From the NCBI RefSeq assembly GCF_003432115.1, contig NZ_QWDC01000002.1, forward strand, positions 496,001 to 560,000: a stretch of 64,000 bases of DNA. The letters are read 5' to 3'. Position numbers and translations under genes: made by a program. This document shows, in pieces, positions 26,859 through 36,330 of this stretch (within the stretch, counting starts at the first letter, position 1; each line of letters opens with the position of its first letter). The notes below the pieces were generated by a model that had not been told where the DNA came from, searched no databases, and was given only the letters and a program-made list of their open reading frames with translations. The DNA is from Mucilaginibacter conchicola (GTDB lineage: Bacteria; Bacteroidota; Bacteroidia; Sphingobacteriales; Sphingobacteriaceae).

Positions 26859-28964
26859 TTGAACAATCAGCATCTCCAAACACCCATTGAGTATTTAAAA
26901 GGTGTAGGCCTCTCACGTGCCGAGGTGCTGAAGAAAGAGCTGCAGATCTACGTTTTTGAGGATCTGTTAAGGCTCATCCCTTACAAGTATATTGACCGTA
27001 CGCGATTTTATAAGGTAAAGGACATCCAACCGGATATGCCTTATGTGCAGGTGTTGGCCCGTGTTATCTCAAAAGAGATAATGGGCGAGAAACACACCAA
27101 GCGCCTTATTGTACAAGCCAAAGACGATACCGGCGTTATTGAACTGGCCTGGTTCCAGGGTATAAAATGGGTAGAGAAAATGGTAGTGCCCGGCAAGGTG
27201 TATGTACTGTTTGGCAAGCCCGGTTTCTTTAACGGCAAAACCCAGATGCCGCACCCCGAGCTGGAATTGTATGTTCCCGGAGCGCAGCAAAAAGGCAACC
27301 TTACCCTGCAGCCTGCCTACAACTCTACCGAAAAGTTAAAACAGTTTAGCTTAGATAGCAAAGGCATTCAAAAGCTGGTTACCATACTGTTAGAACAAAA
27401 CGGCCGACACATTGAAGAAAACCTGCCTGTATACATCATTAACCGTTTTAAACTAATGGGCCGTGCCGAAGCATATCGCGGCATCCATTTCCCTGCAGAT
27501 GCCACCCAGCTAAAAGAAGCACAATACCGCCTTAAGTTTGAAGAACTGTTTTTTCTGCAACTCAAACTGCTTAAAAACAAGTTACTGCATACCCAAAAAT
27601 TCAAAGGGAATATATTTGATAAGGTAGGCGATTACTTTAACGAATTTTTCCATCACAAACTTCCCTTCCCGCTAACCAATGCGCAAAAACGGGTTTTAAA
27701 AGAGATAAGGTTAGATACCCAGCGCGGTGTACAAATGAACCGCTTGCTGCAGGGCGATGTGGGCAGCGGCAAAACAGTGGTAGCGCTAATGTGCATGCTA
27801 TTGGCCCTTGATAATGGTTTCCAGGCCTGTATAATGGCACCTACCGAGATTTTGGCCACCCAACATTACGAAACCATTAAAAGTCTGGTAGGCGAAGGTT
27901 TTATTGATATTGCATTGCTTACCGGCTCGGTCCCGCAGAAGTTGCGCAAGGGTATTCATGAGCGTTTAGAGGATGGAAGGTTACATATACTGGTTGGTAC
28001 CCATGCGCTTATTGAAGATAAGGTACAATACAAAAACCTTGGCCTGGTTGTGATAGACGAGCAACACCGTTTTGGCGTTGAGCAGCGTGCAAAGCTCTGG
28101 AAAAAAGCTGCCGTACCGCCACACATGCTGGTGATGACTGCTACCCCTATTCCACGCACCCTGGCCATGACTATGTATGGCGACCTGGATATATCAGTTA
28201 TTGACGAGTTGCCGGCCAACCGCAAACCCATCAAAACGCACCACTATTACGAAGCACAGCGTTTACGCATGTTTGGTTTTATGCGCGAAGAGATTGCCAA
28301 AGGCAGGCAGATCTATGTAGTGTACCCGCTAATACAGGAAAGCGAAAAGCTTGATCTTAAAAATCTGCAGGACGGTATCGAGATCATGTTACGCGAGTTT
28401 CCGTTGCCTGGATACCACATCAGCGTAGTACATGGCAAACTAAAAGCTGCTGACAAAGAAGCCGAGATGCAACGCTTTGTAAAAGGCCAAACACAGATAA
28501 TGGTAGCCACTACCGTGATAGAAGTTGGGGTTAACGTACCCAATGCGTCGGTAATGATCATTGAAAATGCCGAGCGGTTTGGCCTTTCGCAATTGCATCA
28601 GTTACGAGGCCGTGTTGGCCGTGGCGCCGAGCAATCATACTGTATTTTGATGAGTAAAGAAAAGCTGAGCAATGATGGCCGTATACGCCTAAATACTATG
28701 GTGCGAACCAACAATGGTTTTGAAATTGCCGAAACCGATATGCAGCTACGCGGCCCCGGCGATATTGCCGGCACCCAGCAAAGCGGCGTACTCGACCTTA
28801 AAGTTGCCGACCTTACCACCGACCAGGAAGTACTGCAACAAGCCCGCAACGTAGTGATAGAGATCTTTGAAAAAGACCCTCAGCTGGCTGCTCCTGAAAA
28901 CCAGATCCTCAATCGTGCTTTTCAGCAAAAAAATGATGGCTTAACCTGGGATAAGATCTCCTGA
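26859..28964 (+). CDS. recG: ATP-dependent DNA helicase RecG
   Basis: A branched-DNA helicase that remodels stalled forks and Holliday junctions. 701 residues. The N-terminal wedge/OB domain (about 60-160) includes RYIDRTRFYKV-like sequence (KYIDRTRFYK). Helicase domain 1 has Walker A LLQGDVGSGKTVVALM and the DExH box VIDEQHRFG; domain 2 has TTVIEVGVNVPNA and QLHQLRGRVGRG. The C-terminal TRG-type hook follows (LRGPGDIAGTQQSG). The start appears to be TTG at 26859, since no in-frame ATG lies nearby upstream and helix one (HLQTPIEYLKGVG) begins immediately. It directly follows ridA with a 10-base gap. Confidence 0.95.
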   Translation: MNNQHLQTPIEYLKGVGLSRAEVLKKELQIYVFEDLLRLIPYKYIDRTRFYKVKDIQPDMPYVQVLARVISKEIMGEKHTKRLIVQAKDDTGVIELAWFQGIKWVEKMVVPGKVYVLFGKPGFFNGKTQMPHPELELYVPGAQQKGNLTLQPAYNSTEKLKQFSLDSKGIQKLVTILLEQNGRHIEENLPVYIINRFKLMGRAEAYRGIHFPADATQLKEAQYRLKFEELFFLQLKLLKNKLLHTQKFKGNIFDKVGDYFNEFFHHKLPFPLTNAQKRVLKEIRLDTQRGVQMNRLLQGDVGSGKTVVALMCMLLALDNGFQACIMAPTEILATQHYETIKSLVGEGFIDIALLTGSVPQKLRKGIHERLEDGRLHILVGTHALIEDKVQYKNLGLVVIDEQHRFGVEQRAKLWKKAAVPPHMLVMTATPIPRTLAMTMYGDLDISVIDELPANRKPIKTHHYYEAQRLRMFGFMREEIAKGRQIYVVYPLIQESEKLDLKNLQDGIEIMLREFPLPGYHISVVHGKLKAADKEAEMQRFVKGQTQIMVATTVIEVGVNVPNASVMIIENAERFGLSQLHQLRGRVGRGAEQSYCILMSKEKLSNDGRIRLNTMVRTNNGFEIAETDMQLRGPGDIAGTQQSGVLDLKVADLTTDQEVLQQARNVVIEIFEKDPQLAAPENQILNRAFQQKNDGLTWDKIS

Positions 28965-29014
28965 GGTTGGCTTTTGCGCAGGCAAATATTACATTTGCCT
29001 AAACGCATCTTATC

Positions 29015-30400
29015 ATGAAAAGATATTTACTATTAGCTGCATTATTCCTTTCTGCTACCGCTTCGCAGGCGCAAGATTCTGTTATCATCCGCAAGTTTTA
29101 TGACGAAGCTTTAGTTAACGGCCAGGCCTATGAAAACCTGCGGTACCTGTGTAAAAAGATCGGTCAGCGATTGAGCGGCTCGCCGGGCGCCGAAAAAGCC
29201 GTTACATGGAGCAAAAAACTGATGGACAGCTACGGCTTTGATAAAGTTTACCTGCAGGAAGTAATGGTACCGCATTGGGTACGCGGCGCAAAAGAACAGG
29301 CTTATATTATTGATGGCAGCAAAAAGATATCAGTACCAATTGCCGCTTTAGGCTCATCAATAGCTACCCCTGCCAATGGTATTACAGCCAACATCGTTGA
29401 GGTAAAAAGTTTAAAAGAACTGGAAACGCTTGGCGAAAGTATAATAAAAGGCAAAATAGTTTTCTTTAACGGCGCGTTTGATCAGCGGTTTATCGAAACC
29501 GGCTCCGGTTACGGTGCAGCGGGTATCCAGCGTTTTGCGGGGCCATCCGCAGCAGCTAAATATGGTGCGGTGGGTGCCATCGTGCGTTCGATAACACCGG
29601 CTTTAGATGATTATCCGCATACCGGCGGTACAGTTTATGTTGACGGTGTAAAGAAGATACCTGCAGCAGCCATATCAACCCTCGCAGCAAACAAGCTGAG
29701 CAATATGCTGAGATTGCGTAAACTGCCGCTTATAAAATTCTACTTTAAACAAAATTGCCAAACCCTGCCCGATGTAAAGTCATACAACGTTATCGGCGAG
29801 ATAAAAGGCAGCGAAAACCCTAACAAGTTCATCACGGTTGGTGGCCATCTGGATTCATGGGACCTGGCCGAGGGCGCACATGACGATGGTACCGGTGTAG
29901 TACAATCTGTAGAGGTTTTGCGCATTTTAAAGGCTACCGGTTATAAGCCCAAAAACTCTATTCGCGCGGTATTTTTCATGAACGAAGAAAACGGCCATAA
30001 AGGTGGTTTAAAATATGCTGAGCAAGCCGCCGCAGATAAAGAAGAACATATTGCAGCTATCGAGACCGACGAGGGTGGCTTTACCCCGCGCGGCTTTAGT
30101 TTTGAGGATGCATCTCCGGCTCTCCTGAAACAGATCAATGCTAAGTTTAAAGGCCTGCTTGAGCCGTACGAGGCCGACCGCTTAGTTGCAGGTGGCAGCG
30201 GTACAGATATTGAACCGCTTAAAGAAACCATCCCTTCTATAAAACTCATAGGTTTCAGACCAGATTCACAGCGTTATTTCGATATACACCACACTGCAAA
30301 TGATGTGTTTGAGAACGTAAACAAACGCGAACTACATTTAGGTGCTGCAGCAATAGCCACAATGGTATACTTGATTGACCAGCATGGCTTAAACCTGTAA
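29015..30400 (+). CDS. Exported M28 family zinc aminopeptidase/carboxypeptidase-like protein
   Basis: A 461-residue peptidase with signal peptide MKRYLLLAALFLSATASQAQ. The zinc-site residues are visible: His and Asp in GGHLDSWDLAEGAHDDGTGV (near residue 275) and Glu in FFMNEENGHKGG (near 325). A protease-associated (PA)-type domain is inserted before the catalytic core (around GKIVFFNGAF...GYGAAG). The layout matches the M28 carboxypeptidase Q-like group, which releases amino acids from peptides in the periplasm. Monocistronic; a 10-bp hairpin without a T tract lies at 30425-30453. Confidence 0.9.
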   Translation: MKRYLLLAALFLSATASQAQDSVIIRKFYDEALVNGQAYENLRYLCKKIGQRLSGSPGAEKAVTWSKKLMDSYGFDKVYLQEVMVPHWVRGAKEQAYIIDGSKKISVPIAALGSSIATPANGITANIVEVKSLKELETLGESIIKGKIVFFNGAFDQRFIETGSGYGAAGIQRFAGPSAAAKYGAVGAIVRSITPALDDYPHTGGTVYVDGVKKIPAAAISTLAANKLSNMLRLRKLPLIKFYFKQNCQTLPDVKSYNVIGEIKGSENPNKFITVGGHLDSWDLAEGAHDDGTGVVQSVEVLRILKATGYKPKNSIRAVFFMNEENGHKGGLKYAEQAAADKEEHIAAIETDEGGFTPRGFSFEDASPALLKQINAKFKGLLEPYEADRLVAGGSGTDIEPLKETIPSIKLIGFRPDSQRYFDIHHTANDVFENVNKRELHLGAAAIATMVYLIDQHGLNL

Positions 30401-30424
30401 AACTTTTACATTTAAAAGCTTTGA

Positions 30425-30453
30425 GCCGCAAGTTTGCTGTTGTAACTTGCGGC
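30425..30453 (+). other. Intergenic hairpin, GCCGCAAGTT/AACTTGCGGC
   Basis: A perfect 10-bp stem with a 9-nt loop between the M28 peptidase stop (30400) and the MFS start (30470). There is no T run after it, so it is at best a weak terminator. Confidence 0.5.
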
Positions 30454-30469
30454 CATTAATCACACTGCC

Positions 30470-31786
30470 GTGCCAACAGACGAACCCGCCCCCCAAAAAC
30501 CAGATTCATTTGCCGCATTACGATACAAAGATTTCCGTTCGTACATCGGGATGCGTTTCTTTTTCACGTTTGCTTATCAAATGCAAACAACGGTGTTGGG
30601 TTTCTACATATATCAGCTAACGCATAGTAAAATAGCCATAGCTTTCATCGGTTTGGCCGAGGCTATCCCGGCGGTAGGTATTGCGCTGTATGGTGGTTAT
30701 ATTGCCGATAAGTACGAAAAACGCAAAATGCTTCTCATCATATTTGCAGGGGTTTTCGTGGCTGCACTGGCTATGTTCACTGTAACACTTGATGACTTGC
30801 GGCCATACATACACCATACGTGGATACTACCTGTATTATACGCTATGATATTTTGTAACGGCCTTGCCCGCGCTTTCTATGGCCCGGCAACTTTTGTAAT
30901 TTATGCGCATAGCATCCCCAAAGAATTATACCCCAACGGCAGCACCTGGAGCAGCTCAAGCTGGCAGGTGGCATCCATCTTAGGCCCCTTAACCGGTGGT
31001 GCCATTTATGGCTTTGCCGGGCACCTTATCCCCGGTTTAAGCGGGATGACAGCAACCTTTATAGTGATACTGGCGTTTATGCTGGTAGCCCTGGTACTGG
31101 TTTACAGGCTACGCAAATTCCCACCTGTGTTTGTTCCAAAAGAGAACATCTGGAAAAGTCTTAAAGAGGGCCTCGATTTTGTGTTTACCAACAAGATAAT
31201 GTTCTATGCCATGAGCCTCGATCTGTTTTCGGTATTTTTTGGCGGCGTGGTAGCATTGTTACCTGTATTTGCTTTAGATATATTAAAAGTTGGCCCCGAA
31301 GGCTTGGGTATTATGCGTATGGCCACCTCACTGGGTGCCGCACTTACCATGATCACAATGGTGCGCTTCTCGCCCATGAACCGCCCTTGGCGCAACCTGT
31401 TAATAGCAGTTGCAGGTTTTGGTTTATCCATCATCTGTTTCGGGCTTTCGCGCGTGTTCTACCTGTCGCTGGTATTTTTGTTTATGCAGGGAGCGTTTGA
31501 TAGTGTAAGCGTTATCATACGCGGCACACTAATGCAATTGCTTACTCCAGACCACATGCGCGGGCGTGTATCGGCGGTAAACTCGATGTTCATTGGCTCA
31601 TCAAATGAAATAGGCGACTTTGAATCGGGCATGGCGGCGAAGCTTATGGGCACCATACCAGCCGTAATTTTTGGTGGCAGCATGACACTCCTTATCGTTA
31701 CAATAACCTTCTTAAAAACCAAAAAACTCATTCCGTTATCGTTAACGGAGATACATGCACCAGAGGCCGATAAAGTAGTTGATTAA
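30470..31786 (+). CDS. MFS transporter (EntS/enterobactin-exporter-like layout)
   Basis: A 438-residue, 12-helix inner-membrane carrier. The MFS motif after helix 2 reads GGYIADKYEKRKML, and the N-terminal cytoplasmic tail is DSFAALRYKDFRSYIGMRFF, as in the DHA3/EntS-like group; the second half has MRGRVSAVNSMFIGSSNEIG. The start is GTG at 30470 (Met-Pro-Thr-Asp...), since the next in-frame ATG would remove the conserved LRYKDFR tail. Substrate unknown. The C terminus is short and charged. No regulator is adjacent. Confidence 0.88.
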   Translation: MPTDEPAPQKPDSFAALRYKDFRSYIGMRFFFTFAYQMQTTVLGFYIYQLTHSKIAIAFIGLAEAIPAVGIALYGGYIADKYEKRKMLLIIFAGVFVAALAMFTVTLDDLRPYIHHTWILPVLYAMIFCNGLARAFYGPATFVIYAHSIPKELYPNGSTWSSSSWQVASILGPLTGGAIYGFAGHLIPGLSGMTATFIVILAFMLVALVLVYRLRKFPPVFVPKENIWKSLKEGLDFVFTNKIMFYAMSLDLFSVFFGGVVALLPVFALDILKVGPEGLGIMRMATSLGAALTMITMVRFSPMNRPWRNLLIAVAGFGLSIICFGLSRVFYLSLVFLFMQGAFDSVSVIIRGTLMQLLTPDHMRGRVSAVNSMFIGSSNEIGDFESGMAAKLMGTIPAVIFGGSMTLLIVTITFLKTKKLIPLSLTEIHAPEADKVVD

Positions 31787-31895
31787 CAGGGTAAAAAAGG
31801 CCTTTATATTAGCTAAAATAACCGTTTTTTTATTGCCTGCAGGTTTACTAACTTAGCAAGCAAATCCCCCTGCTTACTTAACCTGTTTAAACTCC

Positions 31896-33680
31896 GTGGC
31901 CGCAAAGAGATTGCACATCTTAAAGGTCAGTTTGTTTAGTGGTATCCTGCTATGGATAATGCTTTGCATCCCGACACTGTGTACTGCCAAAAAGGTAGTT
32001 GAAATTCCTGTTTATCGCCCGGGCGTTTTTAACAGCTTAAAAGATTCTGCTGCTGACAGGAGAGTTGATATAGCCCGCACGCTTTCAAGGCCATGCCGCA
32101 AAATGACAGAGGCCGACGCTATGCGCACTATTGACGATCTGCATAAGGTAGCTGTTGCACTTGATGATATTCCACTACAATGCGCGGTATTTGATATACG
32201 TGCCGATTATTACTCTGTTAACCGCGGATACAATAATTTAAGCACCCGGTATTATAAACAAGCAGTAGAATTTGCTGAAAATGAAAAGAGGCAGATGGAA
32301 ACCGGTATATACCAGCACAGGCTGGCCAATTACTTTTTCCTCTACAAAAAAAATATCGATGCCTGCCGGTATTATCTCTTATCAGAAAAGAACCTTAAAG
32401 AGGTTGGCTTTAAAAGTGTGCCGGGCATGGGTAACCTGTTTTCTGAAACTGCCAATTTTTATTATGCCTTAGGCGATTATGACGATGCGCGTGAAAACCT
32501 AAAAAACGCACTGGTATACCAGCCCGAACCTTCACGCACACGGGTAAACATCATTAACACCATTGGCTTAACCTACCGTAACAGCGGTAACTATCCGCCC
32601 GCATTAAATTACTTTAACAGTGCTTTAAAACTTGCGGTGCAAATACACGATACCGTTTGGGTAGCACTTGCAAAAGGCAACATAGGCTCCGTTTATCTAC
32701 TACAAGAGAAATATAATGAAGCCTTGCCGCTTATTCGCGAAGATTACAGTCAATCATTAAAATATGGCCAGGATGTAAATTCAGCTATCGCGATGTTGCG
32801 TATAGTACGTATCAGCCTTAAATTTAACAATGCAACACTTGCCGCCGCACAATTAGACACCGTTGACAAGGTACTATCGGTAACATCAGAGAACGTATTA
32901 AACGAGCGAATAAAATATTATGATTTGCTGGCACAGGTAAAAAGCAAGTTAAAACAACCGGCACAGGCAGAACATTACCGCCTTATCTCTGAACAGCTAA
33001 TGGATAGCCTTGCCAAGCGCGACAATATTGCTGCCATAGAACGCATACGACTGCAATGGTTAAAACAAAAAAGCCGCGAGGATTTCAATAATTTAAAGAA
33101 GAGCGCCAACGTTGCTGCCTACAAGCAAAATACAATTATAGTAGTGTTGCTACTGCTTATTGTTATAGGCATTTTAGTGTTTAACAGGCAACGCCTTAAA
33201 GCAAAAAAAGACAGGGCGCTCCTGGCGTCAGAATTATTGAGGCTTGAGCAGGAAAGAAAGAATGCTGAAGCTGCCTTAAGCGGGTATACCGAAAACCTAA
33301 GGCAAAAAAACGAAATGATAGAAGGCTTTAAGCGCGAACTTGAACGTTTACAAATAACCGTTAACGACCGTGAGTTTGCTGCCAATCTGGAGAAACTGAT
33401 GCAGGCCCATATTATGACGGATGAAAGCTGGGAAGATTTTAAAAAATTATTTACAAAAGTTCATCGCAATTTCTTTCATAACTTGAGGCATAAGTACGAA
33501 GGTTTATCAGATACTGATGTTAGACTTTTAGCATTAATTAAGTTAAAACTTAACAATAAAGAAATGGCCGGCATGCTGGGGATTACTGTTGACGGTGTAA
33601 AGAAAGCTAAGCAACGCCTGCGCAAGAAAATGAATATAGATGACAATGAAGAGGTAGAAACCGTGGTAAATATGCTGTAA
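31896..33680 (+). CDS. TPR-containing, membrane-anchored HTH regulator
   Basis: A 594-residue one-component signalling protein of the type common in Bacteroidota. After an N-terminal hydrophobic segment (about residues 8-30) come tetratricopeptide-type helical repeats (about 50-370; NLSTRYYKQAVEFAENE, LGDYDDARENLKNAL, NSGNYPPALNYFNSALKL). A transmembrane helix IIVVLLLLIVIGILVF lies near 415, then a coiled coil to about 490, and a C-terminal LuxR-like helix-turn-helix (NNKEMAGMLGITVDGVKKAK). The TPRs would lie outside the inner membrane and the DNA-binding domain inside. The start is GTG at 31896. Targets unknown; the nearby zinc-ribbon and deacetylase genes are possible but unproven. Confidence 0.85.
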   Translation: MAAKRLHILKVSLFSGILLWIMLCIPTLCTAKKVVEIPVYRPGVFNSLKDSAADRRVDIARTLSRPCRKMTEADAMRTIDDLHKVAVALDDIPLQCAVFDIRADYYSVNRGYNNLSTRYYKQAVEFAENEKRQMETGIYQHRLANYFFLYKKNIDACRYYLLSEKNLKEVGFKSVPGMGNLFSETANFYYALGDYDDARENLKNALVYQPEPSRTRVNIINTIGLTYRNSGNYPPALNYFNSALKLAVQIHDTVWVALAKGNIGSVYLLQEKYNEALPLIREDYSQSLKYGQDVNSAIAMLRIVRISLKFNNATLAAAQLDTVDKVLSVTSENVLNERIKYYDLLAQVKSKLKQPAQAEHYRLISEQLMDSLAKRDNIAAIERIRLQWLKQKSREDFNNLKKSANVAAYKQNTIIVVLLLLIVIGILVFNRQRLKAKKDRALLASELLRLEQERKNAEAALSGYTENLRQKNEMIEGFKRELERLQITVNDREFAANLEKLMQAHIMTDESWEDFKKLFTKVHRNFFHNLRHKYEGLSDTDVRLLALIKLKLNNKEMAGMLGITVDGVKKAKQRLRKKMNIDDNEEVETVVNML

Positions 33681-33950
33681 TTACAACTAATTGGAATTAA
33701 ATACCGCATTTGTCGCGATTTTGTCCACCCCTTAAAATGATTTAAAAGAGATTTTTAAGCTGATATTTGACAAACGCAACCAGCCGATCCAATTTAATTA
33801 AGGATTTACCTGCTTAATGTAATAATTAAACGAGGTAGGTCTTTATCTGATACCCTTACCCTAATAGCTGTATCAATACAGATGGATCTGTTGCTGCAAC
33901 ATTAAAACTATTGATTAAACTAAAATTGTTGACGTTTACAAACCCCTACA

Positions 33951-34157
33951 ATGCAAACAAGACAAACTAAAAAATGCCCGCACTGTGGGCGAGGGCGCTT
34001 AACCAGCCGAGTAAGGCGACAGGCATTGGTAAAAACTTTCCTTTTTTGGTTACCCCTAAAACGTTACGAATGTAACACCTGCCATAAAAGTTCATACGTA
34101 TATGGCAGCGTATGGGAAACTGCCGATAAAAAAAAAACACTGATTAATACGATTTAG
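33951..34157 (+). CDS. Small zinc-ribbon protein, 68 residues
   Basis: Two CxxC knuckles, KKCPHCGRG near residue 8 and YECNTCHKS near residue 43, are separated by a basic, partly hydrophobic stretch (TFLFWLPLKR). It is a treble-clef or zinc-ribbon-like fold with Arg/Lys-rich surfaces, so nucleic-acid or protein binding is possible. It stands alone in an AT-rich region, 270 bases after the TPR regulator; no terminator or clear promoter boxes are seen in 33681-33950. Function unknown; the length and CxxC spacing make a real gene likely. Confidence 0.7.
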   Translation: MQTRQTKKCPHCGRGRLTSRVRRQALVKTFLFWLPLKRYECNTCHKSSYVYGSVWETADKKKTLINTI

Positions 34158-34193
34158 AAGGGGGATTTTCTGAATCACTGTGTACATCGTTAC

Positions 34194-34215
34194 CTATCGG
34201 GCTTATGCCCGATAG
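34194..34215. other. Short perfect hairpin CTATCGGGC/GCCCGATAG
   Basis: A 9-bp stem with a 4-base loop in the gap between the zinc-ribbon gene and the convergent deacetylase gene. There is no T tract; it may be a REP-like unit or a weak terminator. Confidence 0.45.
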
Positions 34216-34269
34216 TGTAATCGGTGTTACATCCCCAACATCGTATATCAACATATTTCTACTAACCGC

Positions 34270-35583
34270 TTATAACCTATTAAGTATTACGGGCGCACCA
34301 TTGGGTTGCGCCCTATACGTTACATAGGTTCCAATGGCGTCTTTATGGGTGTTTATATTGATTATAGTTTTGGTGCCCTGCTTAACCCTAACCCTGGCCC
34401 ATATTGCCGGCACATAGGTTTTAAGTGTAAGCGGGTATTCATAAAGGCTTTTATCAAGCGAGTGTGTTAACGTAACCTGTATTCCCCGCGTGGTGTTTAT
34501 TCCCTTCACGGCGGCTGCCTGGCGCTCGCGCATGTATTTAGCAACATCACCAAAAGTGGCTACCCATAACTTATTTTTCCGGGTTTTAATATAGTTGAAG
34601 TACTCTTGAAGTGTTTGGTGCGATAGCGCCTCCCAGCCAATGCCGTCAACACCGTGAATAGTTAACACCAGCCAGGTATCTTTCCTGTTCATCGTTGTAT
34701 CAACCCAAGCCTTCATCATAGGCATAGGTGTTTTTGTGGTTGCGCCACGCTGTAACTGTACATATTCTTTACCACTGTTGCCGGGGTTTTCTTTATCACT
34801 ACGGCTTATCTCTTTTAACCAAGGCTCTGGCATGCGGTTGCGCAGCGCAGGGTAAACTTTGTAAGCATAGTTCATTACCCGTTCGTTCTCCGTCCCAAAT
34901 GGCCCCTCGCCAGAGAAGGTGTATCGCTCACCAAGATGTTCCTTTATCTCTTCCCGGCTTTTTTCCATCTCGTAAAGCATGTTGGGCTCATCTAAAACAG
35001 CCAAACGCGGGTGGGTGATCATGTGACTGGCAAACTCGTGGCCTTGCGCAGCATATCGTTTTATATCATCCCAGGTAGTGCCGTGGGCATCCTTGTATTC
35101 GTCGTTATGTTGTACACCGGGCTTAAACTGGTTATTACGCACCTTAGTATATAACTCATCTATTACTTTTATGGCCTCATCGGTTTTACCGGCATCAACT
35201 AATGAGCCTGCTTTATAATGATAATCCAGCGGGCCTACCAAACCAAGATATCCAGCTGCAGATGCCCGTTCAAAAAGGTTATCTTTATTGGTAGGGACGG
35301 TAGCCGTCTCTTTAATAATATCAGCCACAGGCCTTCCAATAAATTTACCATGATACTTTGAGCCGGGGATCTGCCCGGTAATGATAAAGAACGTAGCAGG
35401 CAACTGCAGTTTATTTAATATGGGCAACGCCACTTTAAACTGATTAATGGAGCCATCATCCCAGGTAATGGATATTGCCCCTGTTTTATTATCCTGCCAG
35501 CGGGCAATTTCTGTTTTACCTGGTTGGGCAAACGTAACGTAAGCTGTTAATAAAACAGCTGTAGTCAATAAAATACTTTTCAA
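34270..35583 (-). CDS. Exported polysaccharide deacetylase-like protein (NodB fold)
   Basis: A 437-residue carbohydrate esterase family 4-type protein with a signal peptide (MKSILLTTAVLLTAYVTFAQ). Motif 1 is ISITWDDGSINQFKVALP (two Asp), and the zinc-binding HxxxH motif is in GHEFASHMITHPRL near residue 190. A later His, in LVLTIHGVDGIGW, fits motif 4/5. About 100 C-terminal residues form a beta-rich domain. It would act on surface or dietary polysaccharide in the periplasm or at the outer surface. The motif WDDGS instead of TFDDG suggests a divergent subfamily; the substrate is uncertain. Confidence 0.85.
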   Translation of the reverse strand: MKSILLTTAVLLTAYVTFAQPGKTEIARWQDNKTGAISITWDDGSINQFKVALPILNKLQLPATFFIITGQIPGSKYHGKFIGRPVADIIKETATVPTNKDNLFERASAAGYLGLVGPLDYHYKAGSLVDAGKTDEAIKVIDELYTKVRNNQFKPGVQHNDEYKDAHGTTWDDIKRYAAQGHEFASHMITHPRLAVLDEPNMLYEMEKSREEIKEHLGERYTFSGEGPFGTENERVMNYAYKVYPALRNRMPEPWLKEISRSDKENPGNSGKEYVQLQRGATTKTPMPMMKAWVDTTMNRKDTWLVLTIHGVDGIGWEALSHQTLQEYFNYIKTRKNKLWVATFGDVAKYMRERQAAAVKGINTTRGIQVTLTHSLDKSLYEYPLTLKTYVPAIWARVRVKQGTKTIININTHKDAIGTYVTYRAQPNGAPVILNRL

Positions 35584-35694
35584 GGTCTCGATAGATTGGT
35601 TATAGCTAATATACCCATCTCAACCTAACATCTGCCTCATTTTCTGGATGTAACAACAATGTTAAGAGCATTTAATAAAAATTTAATTTTATAA

Positions 35695-35714
35695 ATAAAT
35701 GAATATTCATTTAT
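35695..35714. promoter_or_regulatory. Perfect 20-bp palindrome, probable TetR operator
   Basis: ATAAATGAATATTCATTTAT is a perfect palindrome. It overlaps by three bases the -7 box at 35712-35719 and lies 15 bases before the TetR gene start, the classic place for an autorepressing TetR operator. Confidence 0.75.
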
Positions 35715-35719
35715 ATTTG
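35712..35719 (+). promoter_or_regulatory. -7 box (TATATTTG) of the TetR - small protein - MFS operon
   Basis: Exact match to TAnnTTTG, 10 bases before the ATG at 35730, so the leader would be very short. No clear TTTG is seen at -33; the upstream DNA is T-rich. Confidence 0.55.
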
Positions 35720-35729
35720 TATCAAAGCT

Positions 35730-36320
35730 ATGCGTACAAGAGATAATAATAAAGTTGCACTCGTTAAAAAAACGGCCATTGAGCTGATGGTAAAAGATGG
35801 CCTGGAAGGCTTCAGCATGAATAAATTGGCGCGTGCCTGTAACATTTCGGTAGCCACACTCTACATCTATTACAAAGATAGAGACGATTTGATCGTCAAT
35901 ATAGCTGTAGACGAAGGCCAAAAAATGAGTGCTGCAATGACCAAAGACTTTGACCCGGATATGCGGTTTGAGGATGGCCTGCGTGTACAGTGGCGCAACC
36001 GCTACCAATATGTAAAAGAGAACCCGGTGATGAACGCTTTTTTTGAGCAACTGAGAAACTCCAGCTATCAGGAAAAATTTCTGGAGACTTTTCTCTCCGA
36101 TTTTAAAATAGCTATGGGGACTTTTATGCATAACGCAATAAACCGCGGTGAGGTTGAAACAATGCCGTTTGAAGCCTACTGGTCTATAGCCTACGGCCCG
36201 CTGTACTCGCTCATCAGGTTTGACCAGGAAGGCCAAAGCATGGGCGGGCGAGCGTTTAAACTTACAGATGAAGTACTCTGGAAAACCTTTGAACTTGCTG
36301 TAAAGGCGCTAAAGAAATAA
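35730..36320 (+). CDS. TetR/AcrR family transcriptional regulator
   Basis: A 196-residue repressor. The N-terminal HTH (residues 8-50) reads KTAIELMVKDGLEGFSMNKL then ARACNISVATLYIYYKDRDD, the standard TetR pattern with the YxYYKD/N recognition helix. The C-terminal ligand domain is all-helical and unrelated to the TetR at 51303. It heads an operon with the 74-residue protein and the MFS exporter, and it probably represses all three by binding the palindrome at 35695-35714. The inducing ligand is unknown. Confidence 0.93.
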   Translation: MRTRDNNKVALVKKTAIELMVKDGLEGFSMNKLARACNISVATLYIYYKDRDDLIVNIAVDEGQKMSAAMTKDFDPDMRFEDGLRVQWRNRYQYVKENPVMNAFFEQLRNSSYQEKFLETFLSDFKIAMGTFMHNAINRGEVETMPFEAYWSIAYGPLYSLIRFDQEGQSMGGRAFKLTDEVLWKTFELAVKALKK

Positions 36321-36330
36321 CATTAGAACT

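Noticed and set aside
35637..36236. 199-residue minus-strand frame opposite the TetR gene
   Set aside because: Antisense to a recognised TetR with an intact HTH and runs across its operator.
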